A stretch of 64,000 nucleotides of DNA from Bacteroidota bacterium (GCA_023442525.1 JAEZZA010000012.1:1-64000), one strand, 5' to 3'. Counted from the first letter of the stretch, positions 8,046-18,484 are shown. The notes: generated by a model from the sequence alone, not told the origin. Made by a program: numbers and translations.

Positions 8046-10112
8046 TCAGAGAACTATTTTTTTGTAGATCGTTCCGGTATTGCCTGTAACCGAAAGGATA
8101 TAAATTCCTTTTGAAGAAATCCGCGAAGGAAAAATTGTTTCACCTGAAGTATTCTTAAGACTATAAGAATTTATTAATCTGCCGGCCGTATCGAAGAGTT
8201 TTACATCAAGATCGGCATGCTGATGGTTATGACGGATACGAATCAAACCCTGAGCCGGATCGGTGCTTATTTGAAAGTTTTTAAATTCAGTATTATAAAC
8301 ATTTACCGGTGTTTCTATAGGCTGACAACTTCCCCATCTGAAAGCAAAAGTTGTATCTTCCGAGCCGATTACATAACCTCTGTCGGTTCCCCACCATGTG
8401 GCGCAGGCAGAAGGAACACGTTCCCTCTTGCCCCATTCATTATCGTTCATGAAATAATAAGCACCGGTGTCACCCGGGTTCAGGGCAACCGTGTACCAGA
8501 AAATCCGGTTTCCTACACTTTGCATGGGCATTATCTTCCAGGTAGAGCCCGTCATTGTGCCAGTAATCCACACACCATTTGAAATGTCCTGCCCTGTCAT
8601 GTCAACCTTAAAATGAACATTCACTTTTCCGGGTGGCGCAATGGTATTGCAACTGCTCCATTGAAATGATTTTGTCAGGTTGGCGGTTCCAACTATGAGT
8701 TGCCTGAAATTGGCTTCTTCGGAGCATTCCTCCGGAACAGTTTCACAGGCATTAAGAGTACTATCGTTCAAAAATAAGTATGATGCCGTATCGCCCTGTG
8801 ACAGATAGGTAACATAGTAATAAATATTACGGCTTTCAAGGTTCATTCGTGAAATATTCCATTTTCCGCCAGTGGATGAATCAGCAAGGAATACGCCATT
8901 TGCAGTATTCTCACCGGTCATATCCACCCTGAAGGTTACTTTACGGGTTGTGAGATCAGCGTAGTGAGGAGATAATGGCCAGTTGCCGGCGCCGTCTTCG
9001 ATAAAATTATTATTTGCCGGATCAAAAAATGCTACATGATCGTGTGAACTTCCCTGTCCCCAGGGAGTGCGGCATGGCGTAGAGACCCAATCGGGTGCCC
9101 AGAATACTACTCCTATCCCACCGGCTCTCATTACCTCGCGGGTATAATCGACCATATATTCAAGCTGCCTGGCGGGGGAAACCGGAAGGTAGGCCGGATC
9201 GGGAGTAGTAATGATATTCCCCATCTGATCGAAATTCTCAGTCGACCACAAATAGCCCGTTTCAGCTACCATGATATCATACGCCGGAAACTTCGTTCGC
9301 ATCGATCTTATCGAATTTCCCAGAGCAGTAATACTTCCCGAATGCCAAGAATAATAATAGGAGAAGCCGATTATATCAAAATCGGTGACACCCTTGCCGG
9401 TGATATTCTGATACCACCATTCCAGTCCGTTTAACCCGGAGTAATGAAGTACTATTTTTGGTTTAATACTGGTTATTTCGCTGATGTCGCGTACAGCTTT
9501 TATGGCTGCGTTGTATAAAACGGCATGACGGCTCCAGTCGCTGCTGATACTACCTCCGGCTGTATAGTCCTCTTGCAGGATCGTATGCTTCAGAATGCCA
9601 TCATTATTCTCATTCCCTATTTTCACCAGTTCAGGCAGCAAGGAGTCGCTGTTTAAATGGTACAAAACAGAATAGACGTAATTATAAACCGAATCGGCCA
9701 GGATCGAAGTATTTGATGCCACATCCACCCATGCCGAAGGGATGATCTGGGCTCCGGGATCAGCCCAGAAGTCCGACAGGTGCATGTCGAGCATAACCTG
9801 CATACCGGCATTTTTTGATCTCGAAACAGCTTCTTTCATGTCATCGAAATCATTATACTGCGGCTTAACACCCTGGGGTTGAACCAGGATACTCTGCCAT
9901 ACAGGGTTATGCCACAGCTTAATTCGTACCAGATTGGTTCCGTGGTCAGCAAAGATCTGGTAGACATCTTTTGGCTGATTGTTTTCTTTAAACACGGCTC
10001 CGCAATCTTCCATCATGTTGGCATACGACAGATCATTGCCAAAATAGAATGCCTGACCTGCAGCAATTCCTGCAGACAAAAAAATTATTATCAATAGAGC
10101 CAGCCTTCGCAT
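8046..10112 (-). CDS. GH53 endo-beta-1,4-galactanase, type IX secreted
   Basis: This 688-residue secreted enzyme starts with a signal peptide (about residues 1-20). The GH53 catalytic barrel spans about 22-390: YFGNDLSYANMMEDCG, then DHGTNLVRIKLWHNP, the acid/base in KIGNENNDG (Glu168) and the nucleophile in MVAETGYLWS (Glu284). Two related ~100-residue beta modules follow, each opening with a VDMTG motif (near 395 and 505); they look like carbohydrate-binding or linker domains. The C-terminus (about 605-688), ending KGIYILSVTGNTGTIYKKIVL in style, is a type IX secretion sorting domain. GH53 enzymes cut beta-1,4-galactan of pectin side chains. As the last gene of the AraC-linked operon it defines the likely substrate of the whole locus. 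Confidence 0.9.
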   Translation of the reverse strand: MRRLALLIIIFLSAGIAAGQAFYFGNDLSYANMMEDCGAVFKENNQPKDVYQIFADHGTNLVRIKLWHNPVWQSILVQPQGVKPQYNDFDDMKEAVSRSKNAGMQVMLDMHLSDFWADPGAQIIPSAWVDVASNTSILADSVYNYVYSVLYHLNSDSLLPELVKIGNENNDGILKHTILQEDYTAGGSISSDWSRHAVLYNAAIKAVRDISEITSIKPKIVLHYSGLNGLEWWYQNITGKGVTDFDIIGFSYYYSWHSGSITALGNSIRSMRTKFPAYDIMVAETGYLWSTENFDQMGNIITTPDPAYLPVSPARQLEYMVDYTREVMRAGGIGVVFWAPDWVSTPCRTPWGQGSSHDHVAFFDPANNNFIEDGAGNWPLSPHYADLTTRKVTFRVDMTGENTANGVFLADSSTGGKWNISRMNLESRNIYYYVTYLSQGDTASYLFLNDSTLNACETVPEECSEEANFRQLIVGTANLTKSFQWSSCNTIAPPGKVNVHFKVDMTGQDISNGVWITGTMTGSTWKIMPMQSVGNRIFWYTVALNPGDTGAYYFMNDNEWGKRERVPSACATWWGTDRGYVIGSEDTTFAFRWGSCQPIETPVNVYNTEFKNFQISTDPAQGLIRIRHNHQHADLDVKLFDTAGRLINSYSLKNTSGETIFPSRISSKGIYILSVTGNTGTIYKKIVL

Positions 10113-10125
10113 AGAGATGAATGAT

Positions 10126-11682
10126 TCAAAAGACTAAGTTAACAGAACTTATCTCAATTGAGGGATCTTTACCGGGAATATGTGAACCGGATGGCCTGAG
10201 AGAGATCTGAAGCCTTTCAATATTTGCCGGTCGTATTTTATCACCTTCGCTCCCACGCCCTTCAGCCGGTTTTACCCAATAATTCCACTGCTCCGGGAAT
10301 GATAAGGGCAGCAGCACTCCCTGACATACTGTCAATTGAGAAATATCCACATAAATATCGCTCCATTGATCTTTAGGTTCAAAAGGGCAACTCCACGAAG
10401 TGCCATCTGATTCCATCAGAGTTATCAGAGAAGCCGGCGTTCCGGTACCTTTTCTCACCCGTATGGAAATTCCCTTTAAATCCGATATAGTTTTTCCCCG
10501 TGCTTTGATTCTGTCCATAATATTGAGTGACATGGTATAATCCTTTAAAGCGGAATCGTATTGCAGAGGCAGGTAAAGCCGGATTGCTGCGTTTCCGTTA
10601 TCAGCACCACCCATTATATCGAATATACCGTCGCGTCCTCCGTCGCCTATTCTGCTGAATGCCAAAGAGGAACAGTCGGTTACAGGATTCAGAATTTTCA
10701 CCGGAGAGGTTTTAGGAACTACCTGAAATCTCCATTGATCAGTTGAGTAAAAATCCCAGTCCCACGGTGATTTTTCAATAGCGGCGGGGTAAGTAACTAA
10801 CCGGTTATCTCGTGTCACCGTTATACAGTAATTGTAAATACTTTCAGATATTTTTTCAGCAGGAATAGCTGCCTCATAAACATAGTCGCGAACATGGGCC
10901 ATAGGTACCCTGATAAACCATTTCGGATAACGAGCGAGGCGATAATATAAACTGACCTCATCCGGAGTTTCGGTATCAATAACCTCAGCACGTATAACAA
11001 TGTCTTCTCCGGAAACATATTCATTAAACGACTGCGGTATTACCGATGTGGGTAATTTCATTGGCTCCGGACATGCATATTCATCGAATTTCAGATTCCC
11101 GATCTTTTCAGGTAGCTGAGCTTTATCAGGACTTTGCGAAACCGAAAGCAAATAAACACCGGGTTTAATATCAAAGGCTCCTTTGGCTGCCCTGGTTTCG
11201 AATGAATTGGATTCATTAACAGGCAATACATAAAATGAATTTCCGAGATCGGGCAGATTAATCTCCATTTTCCAATCCCTTGCTATAAGCCTCGATACCA
11301 CTTTATCGGGGCTCATCTGATCGAAAGGATCGGAAATAAGCATGGCATCAGGGTAAATTTCGAGCCTCCACAGGCCATCTGATACTTTGTCTACAAAATA
11401 GATACCCTTTCCCTCATATTTAACAACAGGAGATGATCCGAACCCTACAATTTGTTTGAGTGATTTTAAAGAAGCAGGAATTGTCGCTGTATTTCCGGCG
11501 TACATGAATTTATCAGGTGTGACCATCTCAGCCAGGTCTTCTTCATAGCTTATGCGAAAGGGCCCGAATGATGTATTGCCCGGGTATGAACCATAATCAC
11601 TATACAGAGGTATCTGTTTCATGACTTCACCTGCAATAATAGCACCTGCAGCTTTTTTGGGATAATATACCATGTTCAGCAA
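10126..11682 (-). CDS. C-terminal fragment of a frameshifted clan GH-A glycosidase
   Basis: This 518-codon frame is the continuation of the gene starting at 12737, shifted by one base. Reading back through the junction gives WQTHLLNMVYYPKKAAGAII in this frame, which directly continues the barrel end TAPYN of the upstream frame. The TTG at 11682 used as an apparent start lies inside that motif and is probably not a true start. The fragment contains the end of the catalytic barrel and then beta-rich C-terminal domains of unknown binding role, with no sorting signal seen. It is either half of an inactivated gene or the result of a one-base sequencing or assembly error. Confidence 0.7.
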   Translation of the reverse strand: MLNMVYYPKKAAGAIIAGEVMKQIPLYSDYGSYPGNTSFGPFRISYEEDLAEMVTPDKFMYAGNTATIPASLKSLKQIVGFGSSPVVKYEGKGIYFVDKVSDGLWRLEIYPDAMLISDPFDQMSPDKVVSRLIARDWKMEINLPDLGNSFYVLPVNESNSFETRAAKGAFDIKPGVYLLSVSQSPDKAQLPEKIGNLKFDEYACPEPMKLPTSVIPQSFNEYVSGEDIVIRAEVIDTETPDEVSLYYRLARYPKWFIRVPMAHVRDYVYEAAIPAEKISESIYNYCITVTRDNRLVTYPAAIEKSPWDWDFYSTDQWRFQVVPKTSPVKILNPVTDCSSLAFSRIGDGGRDGIFDIMGGADNGNAAIRLYLPLQYDSALKDYTMSLNIMDRIKARGKTISDLKGISIRVRKGTGTPASLITLMESDGTSWSCPFEPKDQWSDIYVDISQLTVCQGVLLPLSFPEQWNYWVKPAEGRGSEGDKIRPANIERLQISLRPSGSHIPGKDPSIEISSVNLVF

Positions 11683-12737
11683 ATGAGTCTGCCATTGTAG
11701 GGTGCTGTTTCAATCATATCGTAAGAAAACATAGCGGCAAACTGAGCTCCCGCTCCCCTGAAAGCCCTGGTCATAGCCGGGTACATATAAGGCGTGTAAC
11801 TGTCGGGCTCATCAAATTCATAAACAATTCTTGGCATACCTGGAAGAGCAGGCCTGATCAATGGTTTATACTGATCGACCGTTCTCAGATTGTTGCCTGT
11901 AAGAATATGGCCCGAATTCAGTCCGGTAGGGTACCATGCAAAAGTAGCCCCTTCTATATCCGAGGCCAGAATTGATTTTTCCATTTTCATATCCTGGCTG
12001 ATATTGTGAAACAGGATTTTCCTGCATCCTGTACTTCTTACAGCCTTGACCAATGCATTGATGTAATTTACAGAGGCTTTGAAATCATTACTGTAATGCC
12101 AGGGTTCATTGATCATCTCAATGAACAATATATTGGGCTCATTTTTAATGGCATTGCCGGTGTAAGGATTGACATGGTTCAGGATCTGGCAGATGTAATT
12201 TTGCTGAGCCGTTATGGCATCGGGATCAATACCGAGTTTTGATTTTCCAAAGTGTACCGAAAATCCCCTGGCAGATACTGTATCATGCATAGCATCGGGC
12301 CACTGTGAGGAATAGGTGGTAATGGGACTGAAGAGGATATAAATGCCTCTTTCACTTGCCTTATAAATAGCATAATCCAGCAAATCGAGATGATCATTGA
12401 TTACCAGATTCCCGTCTTTGTCGCTGTTTTCAAAATCGCCCCAAAAACAAAGTCGCATACCTTCCCAGCCCATTCTCGCAAAATGAACCATATCGCGATC
12501 AACGATACTCTTCCTGTCGGTTGTAATATATCCGGCAGCCCTGTAATCACATGCCGAAGCAAGGCTGTAATTGGCGCCGAAAAGGGCAACTTCTTTCTTA
12601 GTCTTCTTCCATTTTATGACGCCATCTTTATCAACAAATACACCTGATTCCGTAGTGCGGGCTGCAGCGGGCTTCTGTGCCTGCAAAATGCTGCACATGA
12701 TAATGTATATGGCCAGGAGAAAGAGTTTCCGGTGCAT
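11676..12737 (-). CDS. N-terminal part of a frameshifted clan GH-A glycosidase (GH5/GH147-like)
   Basis: This 353-codon frame has a signal peptide (MHRKLFLLAIYIIMCSILQAQ). It then encodes a TIM-barrel glycosidase: GANYSLASACDYRAAGY, MGWEGMRLCFWGDFEN, the acid/base in FIEMINEPWHYSND and the nucleophile strand PRIVYEFDEPD. It terminates early, just after TAPYNGRLIC, at 11676-11678. A one-base insertion near 11695-11700 would join it to the 518-codon frame and give an enzyme of about 870 residues. Within a galactan operon, an exo-acting beta-galactosidase or galactanase is plausible; the exact family (GH5, GH147 or other) cannot be settled by eye. Confidence 0.72.
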   Translation of the reverse strand: MHRKLFLLAIYIIMCSILQAQKPAAARTTESGVFVDKDGVIKWKKTKKEVALFGANYSLASACDYRAAGYITTDRKSIVDRDMVHFARMGWEGMRLCFWGDFENSDKDGNLVINDHLDLLDYAIYKASERGIYILFSPITTYSSQWPDAMHDTVSARGFSVHFGKSKLGIDPDAITAQQNYICQILNHVNPYTGNAIKNEPNILFIEMINEPWHYSNDFKASVNYINALVKAVRSTGCRKILFHNISQDMKMEKSILASDIEGATFAWYPTGLNSGHILTGNNLRTVDQYKPLIRPALPGMPRIVYEFDEPDSYTPYMYPAMTRAFRGAGAQFAAMFSYDMIETAPYNGRLIC

Positions 12738-12747
12738 AGGTTCAGTG

Positions 12748-15168
12748 TTATTTTACAGAAAAATTTATTTTGTATTCAGGTATTAATTCCGGTTGGGCTA
12801 TTTCAAGGAATTCAGAAATTCCGGTAAAGTCAGGTATTACTTCTTTATCCAGATAACTAAGGTAAGGCGCATTCTTTTGCATGGGCAGAAAATAGAAATA
12901 CATGGGATATTTTTCAAGAAGAGTGCTAAAACGCTTCAAACCAACGGTCCAGGGTTCACTGGTGTAAAGATTGTCGTTTACCAGTTCGCCATTCAACATA
13001 CACACTCCTCTGTCGCCGCGGTAATCAAAACGCACATAAACATCGTTCAGCTTTGACCAATCCATCTTCATGGCATTCATCACAAACCGCCGGTCGCTCT
13101 TCCTGTTGAATTGAATTTCAGGTTGTATACCGGGTTTTTCTACAGTAAAATTCGCGAAGAAGGGATGTTTTGTCCCGGCAATGCATTTGAATTCTCCGGT
13201 TTCAATAAGTGTTTTCGGATACACGGAAATAATTACTTTATCATTACCCTGACTAATAAGACAAGTTCCGTTTTCAGTTTCCGAAATTAAAGCATTACTT
13301 ATGACCAGGTGCTGATTGCCTGTTGGCCCTGTAAGATACGAGTGTAGTGCTTTTTCGAAAGGTATAACAAGGAAACGAATGTTGCCCGACCGGAATTCAA
13401 ACTCATTACCGGATGAAGACACAATGGTATTTTGGTTATTCTTTACGGATACACCTTTGCTTCCTGATACAGATTGTTTTCCATTGAAAACAAATTCAGG
13501 CTTAATTCCACTGAAAGAGATGAAAACATGATATTGTAGACCGTCAATATCAAAATAACATAAGGGCTGCACTGTGGCTGATTTCAGAATCATATTTCCG
13601 ATAGTCAGGTTAAACGGTAATATTGCCGCATAACCTGACTTCAGGTCAAAAGCACCCTGATTCGGAAAATCATATGTTTCGTCATTTGATGTAATCTGAA
13701 TTTTAATATTGTTGATATCGGCAGTCTGGATATGGTCCTGATAGTTATGCATGAATACAAATCCGCGTTTCCCGTTGCTTCTTACGGCATAACGAAGTGT
13801 AGATGTATCTCCGGGAACTAGATTCCGGTTGGTTTCCGGAATATATGTATTCAGCGTAGCCAGTGATGAACCATAATATTTGAGGAATGTGTTCATCACT
13901 TTGAGTCCGTAAAAACCGGTTCCGGGATTCCCGTATTCCCTTAACGGAGCCTGATAATCGTACGATTTATTAGGTAGTCCGTATCCTTCGGAATAAAAGA
14001 AATTCCCTGCGGATGGAGTAGTTCCCCCGTGATACATATAGTAGCCCAGTCCGTTAGCTCCGCTCCCGACAGTACGCACCATCATGGGCAGAAAACTCTC
14101 GCCGGGCACACGGGGCCTCCTGGTATATATAACCGACATACCGGTTCCAAGTTCCGCACCCAAATAAGGGTATAAGCGGCTGTCGTAACTCACCGGCGCG
14201 TAATCAGGATTTTCCTGAATATTTTTATAGAGATAAAAATTCGAAAGCGACTGACTTTCTTCCCAGAATGGGAATGCATAACTTGACATTACGGGTATTG
14301 AACCTTTATCGACAATTGTAGCATATCCCCATCCGGTTGCCGTATAAATGGGTGCGACAAGTCCTGCTTCAATGGCCAGTTTTTTCAGGGTTTGCATGTG
14401 TTTCTGACCGTACTCGGCAAAGTAATTACCGGCAGTATTGGAACTGACCCCCACTTTAGTATTGTCCCTGTCGATAATGGCGGTGGTATATTCTCTTTCG
14501 GCCCCAGTATAAGTCAAAGCCCAGGGTGCTGCTGAATGCTGATATTCGTTTTCGAGCTGGATTCCAATTACCGGACCGCAATCGGAATAGAGCAATCCTT
14601 TAAGCTGACCGGAAATCTGCGAGTAAAGTTTCCTGGTGTAATCGAGATATAATGAATCATTCGAACGTACTTCAAAGTCTCTTCCATAAATCCAATCGGG
14701 CAGACCTCCGTTTCTCATTTCACCGTGTCCAAAAGGTCCGATTCGTACAATTACCTCCAATCCGGCTGCCTTGCACAATTCAACGAATTTTCGGAGGTTC
14801 AGATCTCCCGTCCAGTCGAATTTTCCTTCTGTTTTTTCATGCAAACTCCAAAAAACATAAGTAGAAACAACGGTAATACCACCGGCCTTCATTTTTGATA
14901 TTTCCTCAGCCCAGTATTTCTCTGGGTACCTTGAGTAATGGAATTCGCCCATCACCGGATACCAGGGTTTCCCATCTCTTTCAATATAAAAGCTGTTTAC
15001 TTCAATTGTTCCTCCGCAATTGTTTTTTCCCCCAAGATCCAGATGTCCCTTAATAACATCGGGATATTGACGGGTGATATCTGTCTGGTAGATTTGCTGT
15101 GTATAAACAGCAGTGAGGCTTATTATATAAATAGCCGTTCCGCAGATAAGTTTACGCAGGTGTTTCAT
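12748..15168 (-). CDS. GH35 beta-galactosidase, secreted
   Basis: This is an 806-residue protein with a signal peptide (residues 1 to about 24). GH35 hallmarks are clear: YPVMGEFHYSRYPEKYWAEEI, GITVVSTYVFWSLHE, VIVRIGPFGHGEMRNGGLPDW, the acid/base strand PVIGIQLENEYQH, and the later AELGTGMSVIYTRRP where the nucleophile of this long GH35 type is expected. The remaining half is beta-rich and typical of the large subgroup. It would remove terminal galactose from oligosaccharides released by the GH53 enzyme, most likely in the periplasm. Its first 17 bases overlap the end of the DUF5107 gene, indicating one transcript. Confidence 0.9.
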   Translation of the reverse strand: MKHLRKLICGTAIYIISLTAVYTQQIYQTDITRQYPDVIKGHLDLGGKNNCGGTIEVNSFYIERDGKPWYPVMGEFHYSRYPEKYWAEEISKMKAGGITVVSTYVFWSLHEKTEGKFDWTGDLNLRKFVELCKAAGLEVIVRIGPFGHGEMRNGGLPDWIYGRDFEVRSNDSLYLDYTRKLYSQISGQLKGLLYSDCGPVIGIQLENEYQHSAAPWALTYTGAEREYTTAIIDRDNTKVGVSSNTAGNYFAEYGQKHMQTLKKLAIEAGLVAPIYTATGWGYATIVDKGSIPVMSSYAFPFWEESQSLSNFYLYKNIQENPDYAPVSYDSRLYPYLGAELGTGMSVIYTRRPRVPGESFLPMMVRTVGSGANGLGYYMYHGGTTPSAGNFFYSEGYGLPNKSYDYQAPLREYGNPGTGFYGLKVMNTFLKYYGSSLATLNTYIPETNRNLVPGDTSTLRYAVRSNGKRGFVFMHNYQDHIQTADINNIKIQITSNDETYDFPNQGAFDLKSGYAAILPFNLTIGNMILKSATVQPLCYFDIDGLQYHVFISFSGIKPEFVFNGKQSVSGSKGVSVKNNQNTIVSSSGNEFEFRSGNIRFLVIPFEKALHSYLTGPTGNQHLVISNALISETENGTCLISQGNDKVIISVYPKTLIETGEFKCIAGTKHPFFANFTVEKPGIQPEIQFNRKSDRRFVMNAMKMDWSKLNDVYVRFDYRGDRGVCMLNGELVNDNLYTSEPWTVGLKRFSTLLEKYPMYFYFLPMQKNAPYLSYLDKEVIPDFTGISEFLEIAQPELIPEYKINFSVK

Positions 15169-18100
15169 ATTTCATAATTAATGTTAGCATAGATTGATCA
15201 CACATAGACAGATGTATGTTACTTCCGATATGATAATTATCAAGTTCAAGAGCTTTTGTGAAGAAGCCGGCAGCTTGGTCTGCCATTCCTTTTCCAAGAT
15301 ATCCCAATCCTTCCAGATAAATGCAATGGATCCGGTTCCTCCTGCTCAGATCATCGTCCCATATATGCATATCGGGTAATGAAACTGCAAAATAATCCAA
15401 TCTTACCTTATCATTCATGTGGGTTTCACCGAAATCAATCAGACTTTGGAATATAAAATTTGCTTCTTCAGTCCTGTCAAGATTCAGTAATGCCAGACCT
15501 TTGTAAAACACATTTTCAGGTGGCTGATCATTATAGTATATTGCAGAAGCCGGTTCTGCATCCACACTGCCAGCCATCTTCCAACACTCAATAGCATTGT
15601 TATTATCCTTCAGTCCCAAATAAGCGCAGCCTTTCCAGAAAAGTTTTTCGCATTCGGGAACCGTTGACAATTTACCTTCACCCAGATTTTCCGGGTATTT
15701 ATCGGTTGAAGAAAGATGTGCAAGGGCTTTTTCATAATCACAACAGAGAAGGGCATTTTTGGCAAGCTGGAAATGTGAGAGTAAGAATTGTCCTGTCACC
15801 TTACCTTCTCCACCTTCCCATGGATGAAAATTGCGTTTCTGTAACATCGAAAGGGCGGTATCCGGTCTTCCGGCCAGATTATGCAGAATGATTCTTTCAA
15901 GATATAGATCATCACGATACTCCAGGCCCTCGGGATATTTCTCAAGAAATTCAATTCTTTCGGCAAATGGACGTCCCAGTTTTTTGTAAAGCTGATCGAG
16001 TTCCATCATTATCCGGTGGTCATTCACATTGAGTGAGAATGCCTTTTCGAGACTGGTCAGAGCCCTTGCCGGATCATGTTTACGGTTGTAATAGGCCAGT
16101 GCAAGATTCCTGTGAAGGGTAGGGAAATTGTCGTGACGGATCAATGCCTTTTCCCATCGCCCGATAGCGCTTTCATACTCCCTGAATGCATAAAGGTAAT
16201 TTCCGAGATAGTAATTGGCCATGGAATTATCGAATTGATCTGCTGCACAGCAAAGCGCGAGGTATTCTTCAATACGGTTGGGGAAACAATACGACGGATC
16301 GCAGGATGAAGCATGGTTAAAATCCTGTTTAGCCTGCTCAGTATTTCCCGAATTAGAAGCAAACCACCCGGAAAGATAATACATCAGAGGATACTTGCTT
16401 TCCCCGGGAATTAACAATAATTTTCGTGCTTCATGATAAAGACCCGCTTCAGCATAGTCGATCGAGTACTCAATCAGTATATGATGAGGCTCTTTTAACT
16501 GTTTTAACAGGCAGATAAGGTTTTCCCGGTATTTTGACTCGTTTGTTGCCAGGTATTGTTCAAAGCACACGGCCAGGTTCGCAGGATCAGCCTCTAAAGA
16601 TTCATCGATTGCCCGGAGGCAATCGGTTATCCTGTTTAATTTTCGCAACAGCACAATTTCCAGGTGCCTTGCTTTATGATTTGAGGAATTCCTGTTAATA
16701 GCCTTTGAAACCATTTCAAGGGCTTTTTCGAATTTGCCATTTGCCGTTTCAATCAAAGCCAGGTTGAAATATCCTGCATCCTGCCATGCAGCATTCCAGG
16801 TACATTTATAAAAGGCATCATAGGCGTCTTTGTATTTTCTCTGGTATCTCAGGCAGGTTCCGAGATTATAAAAGGGTTCACCATCAATGGGATTTGGATT
16901 CCTGTTGACTGATGTAAGAACTGCATTTCTGAAACAGGTTTCGGCGGCAGTAAGCAGGCCGCGGCGCATCAGCCATAGTCCCATTGCATTATTACATCTT
17001 ATGTCGCCAGGCTCCCGACGGAGAGCTTCCATATAGTAATCAACCGGACTAAATGTGGCATGCCTGTATTGTTCAAGATGTAAACCGGTTAGATATAGTT
17101 CTTCTATACTGTTTATATCAGATGGGTAGAGCGCCGCCTTAGCAGGTTCGGGGATTTTCTTCTCTTCCGGTTCGGGATAATTCCATTTAACCAATACAGT
17201 TCCATCCGGTTTACTCAAAATGAGTTCAAGTTGGTAATCTGTTTCATCATTGAGTTTGACCGACTTTTCGTATACAAGGGCCGGTGTGAAGTCGAATTCT
17301 TCGTTCAGCACAATTTTCCCGTTGCAGGTCAGTGAAATCCCGGTTTTCGGGAACTCAGCGGTACAAAAGGCCTTTATGTGAACCATCTGACCTGAAACTT
17401 CAGCATGGATCATAGCATCACGGGTAGCATTTTTAATAACTCCCAGTTTATAATAGGGCATAAAATACTGCGAAAACGATTTCTCTTCATAGGGCATCAG
17501 CCATGAGAAATCGGGCTGATTGTCCGTATATGCGCCACACATGAGTTCCACGTAAGGGCCATCGGAATCGGTCAGGTTACGGTCCCATGCTATTCCAAAG
17601 TCACAATTTCCCCAGGTCCACTGTTTCTTTCCCGGTGAATAATGATGATCGGCAACATATAAGAATCCACCTTCGGTGTCGTTTTCGTATCCTCCCAGGA
17701 AATCGTATTCAGATTCCGCTGCCATAAATGAAGTAGGAACCGGTATATTTTTATATCGAGATATATCCACTCCTTTGGAGTAATCTACCTTGTAGTAAGT
17801 TCCGCGCGCGATTGGAAACGACGACACATCACGTTTGCCATGATCGAATACTGCATGAACATCGGGCGGGAAAACAGACTGGTAGTCATTTCCTGCGAAT
17901 ACCGCAACATTTGCCCACCATAAAAAAGTCTGGGGGTGGGGTGTGCGATTGTATAATTTCACTTTTACTTCAAAGTAAGCCTTATCCGGATATAGCGTAA
18001 TTCCAGCCATTCCGCGGGTCCGGAATAATCTTTCCAGTTCACTGCACCATACGGTTTTACTTCCGTCGGCATTTTCCTGAATACTGAAGTTTACCGGATC

Positions 18101-18484
18101 GAAGGTTCCCGGCCGGTGGTGTTGTGGCCAGTTGAATTCAATACCTCCTGAAATCCAGGGACCGGTCAAACCGACCAGGGCCGGCTTAATTACCTGGTTA
18201 TAATATATGAAATGCCGGTTTCTAAGCTTGTCAAAAGCCATTTGAATTCTTCCTCCGAGTTCCGGAAGAATCATAAGCTTAATGTACTTATTTTCAATGA
18301 ATACGGCATTCCAATCGCATATGGTTTTTTCATCCATTATTTTTTCAATAATGGGCAGGGGATATACAGAGCCACTACTTCCCTGATAAACCCTCTTTTC
18401 AAGAAAAATCGGATTTTTCTCAGGAATTCCCGTACCATAAGTTGGTATGGATACTTTTTCAATCCATACTTTTACATCAGCCAT
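15152..18484 (-). CDS. DUF5107 domain protein with TPR repeats
   Basis: This 1110-residue protein has no signal peptide, so it is probably cytoplasmic. Residues about 10-350 form a beta-rich DUF5107 domain resembling mutarotase-like sandwiches (NKYIKLMILPELGGRIQMA; SGGIEFNWPQHHRPGTFDP; PHPQTFLWWANVAVFAGNDYQ). Residues about 470-1070 are helical TPR-type repeats (for example EPFYNLGTCLRYQRKYKDAYDAF; ANYYLGNYLYAFREYESAIGRW). No catalytic assignment is secure. It lies between the sugar symporter and the GH35 gene in a galactan operon, so a role in processing or sensing imported galactose or galacto-oligosaccharides is likely but unproven. It is a good candidate for an uncharacterised carbohydrate-active enzyme. 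Confidence 0.75.
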   Translation of the reverse strand: MADVKVWIEKVSIPTYGTGIPEKNPIFLEKRVYQGSSGSVYPLPIIEKIMDEKTICDWNAVFIENKYIKLMILPELGGRIQMAFDKLRNRHFIYYNQVIKPALVGLTGPWISGGIEFNWPQHHRPGTFDPVNFSIQENADGSKTVWCSELERLFRTRGMAGITLYPDKAYFEVKVKLYNRTPHPQTFLWWANVAVFAGNDYQSVFPPDVHAVFDHGKRDVSSFPIARGTYYKVDYSKGVDISRYKNIPVPTSFMAAESEYDFLGGYENDTEGGFLYVADHHYSPGKKQWTWGNCDFGIAWDRNLTDSDGPYVELMCGAYTDNQPDFSWLMPYEEKSFSQYFMPYYKLGVIKNATRDAMIHAEVSGQMVHIKAFCTAEFPKTGISLTCNGKIVLNEEFDFTPALVYEKSVKLNDETDYQLELILSKPDGTVLVKWNYPEPEEKKIPEPAKAALYPSDINSIEELYLTGLHLEQYRHATFSPVDYYMEALRREPGDIRCNNAMGLWLMRRGLLTAAETCFRNAVLTSVNRNPNPIDGEPFYNLGTCLRYQRKYKDAYDAFYKCTWNAAWQDAGYFNLALIETANGKFEKALEMVSKAINRNSSNHKARHLEIVLLRKLNRITDCLRAIDESLEADPANLAVCFEQYLATNESKYRENLICLLKQLKEPHHILIEYSIDYAEAGLYHEARKLLLIPGESKYPLMYYLSGWFASNSGNTEQAKQDFNHASSCDPSYCFPNRIEEYLALCCAADQFDNSMANYYLGNYLYAFREYESAIGRWEKALIRHDNFPTLHRNLALAYYNRKHDPARALTSLEKAFSLNVNDHRIMMELDQLYKKLGRPFAERIEFLEKYPEGLEYRDDLYLERIILHNLAGRPDTALSMLQKRNFHPWEGGEGKVTGQFLLSHFQLAKNALLCCDYEKALAHLSSTDKYPENLGEGKLSTVPECEKLFWKGCAYLGLKDNNNAIECWKMAGSVDAEPASAIYYNDQPPENVFYKGLALLNLDRTEEANFIFQSLIDFGETHMNDKVRLDYFAVSLPDMHIWDDDLSRRNRIHCIYLEGLGYLGKGMADQAAGFFTKALELDNYHIGSNIHLSMCDQSMLTLIMKYETPA

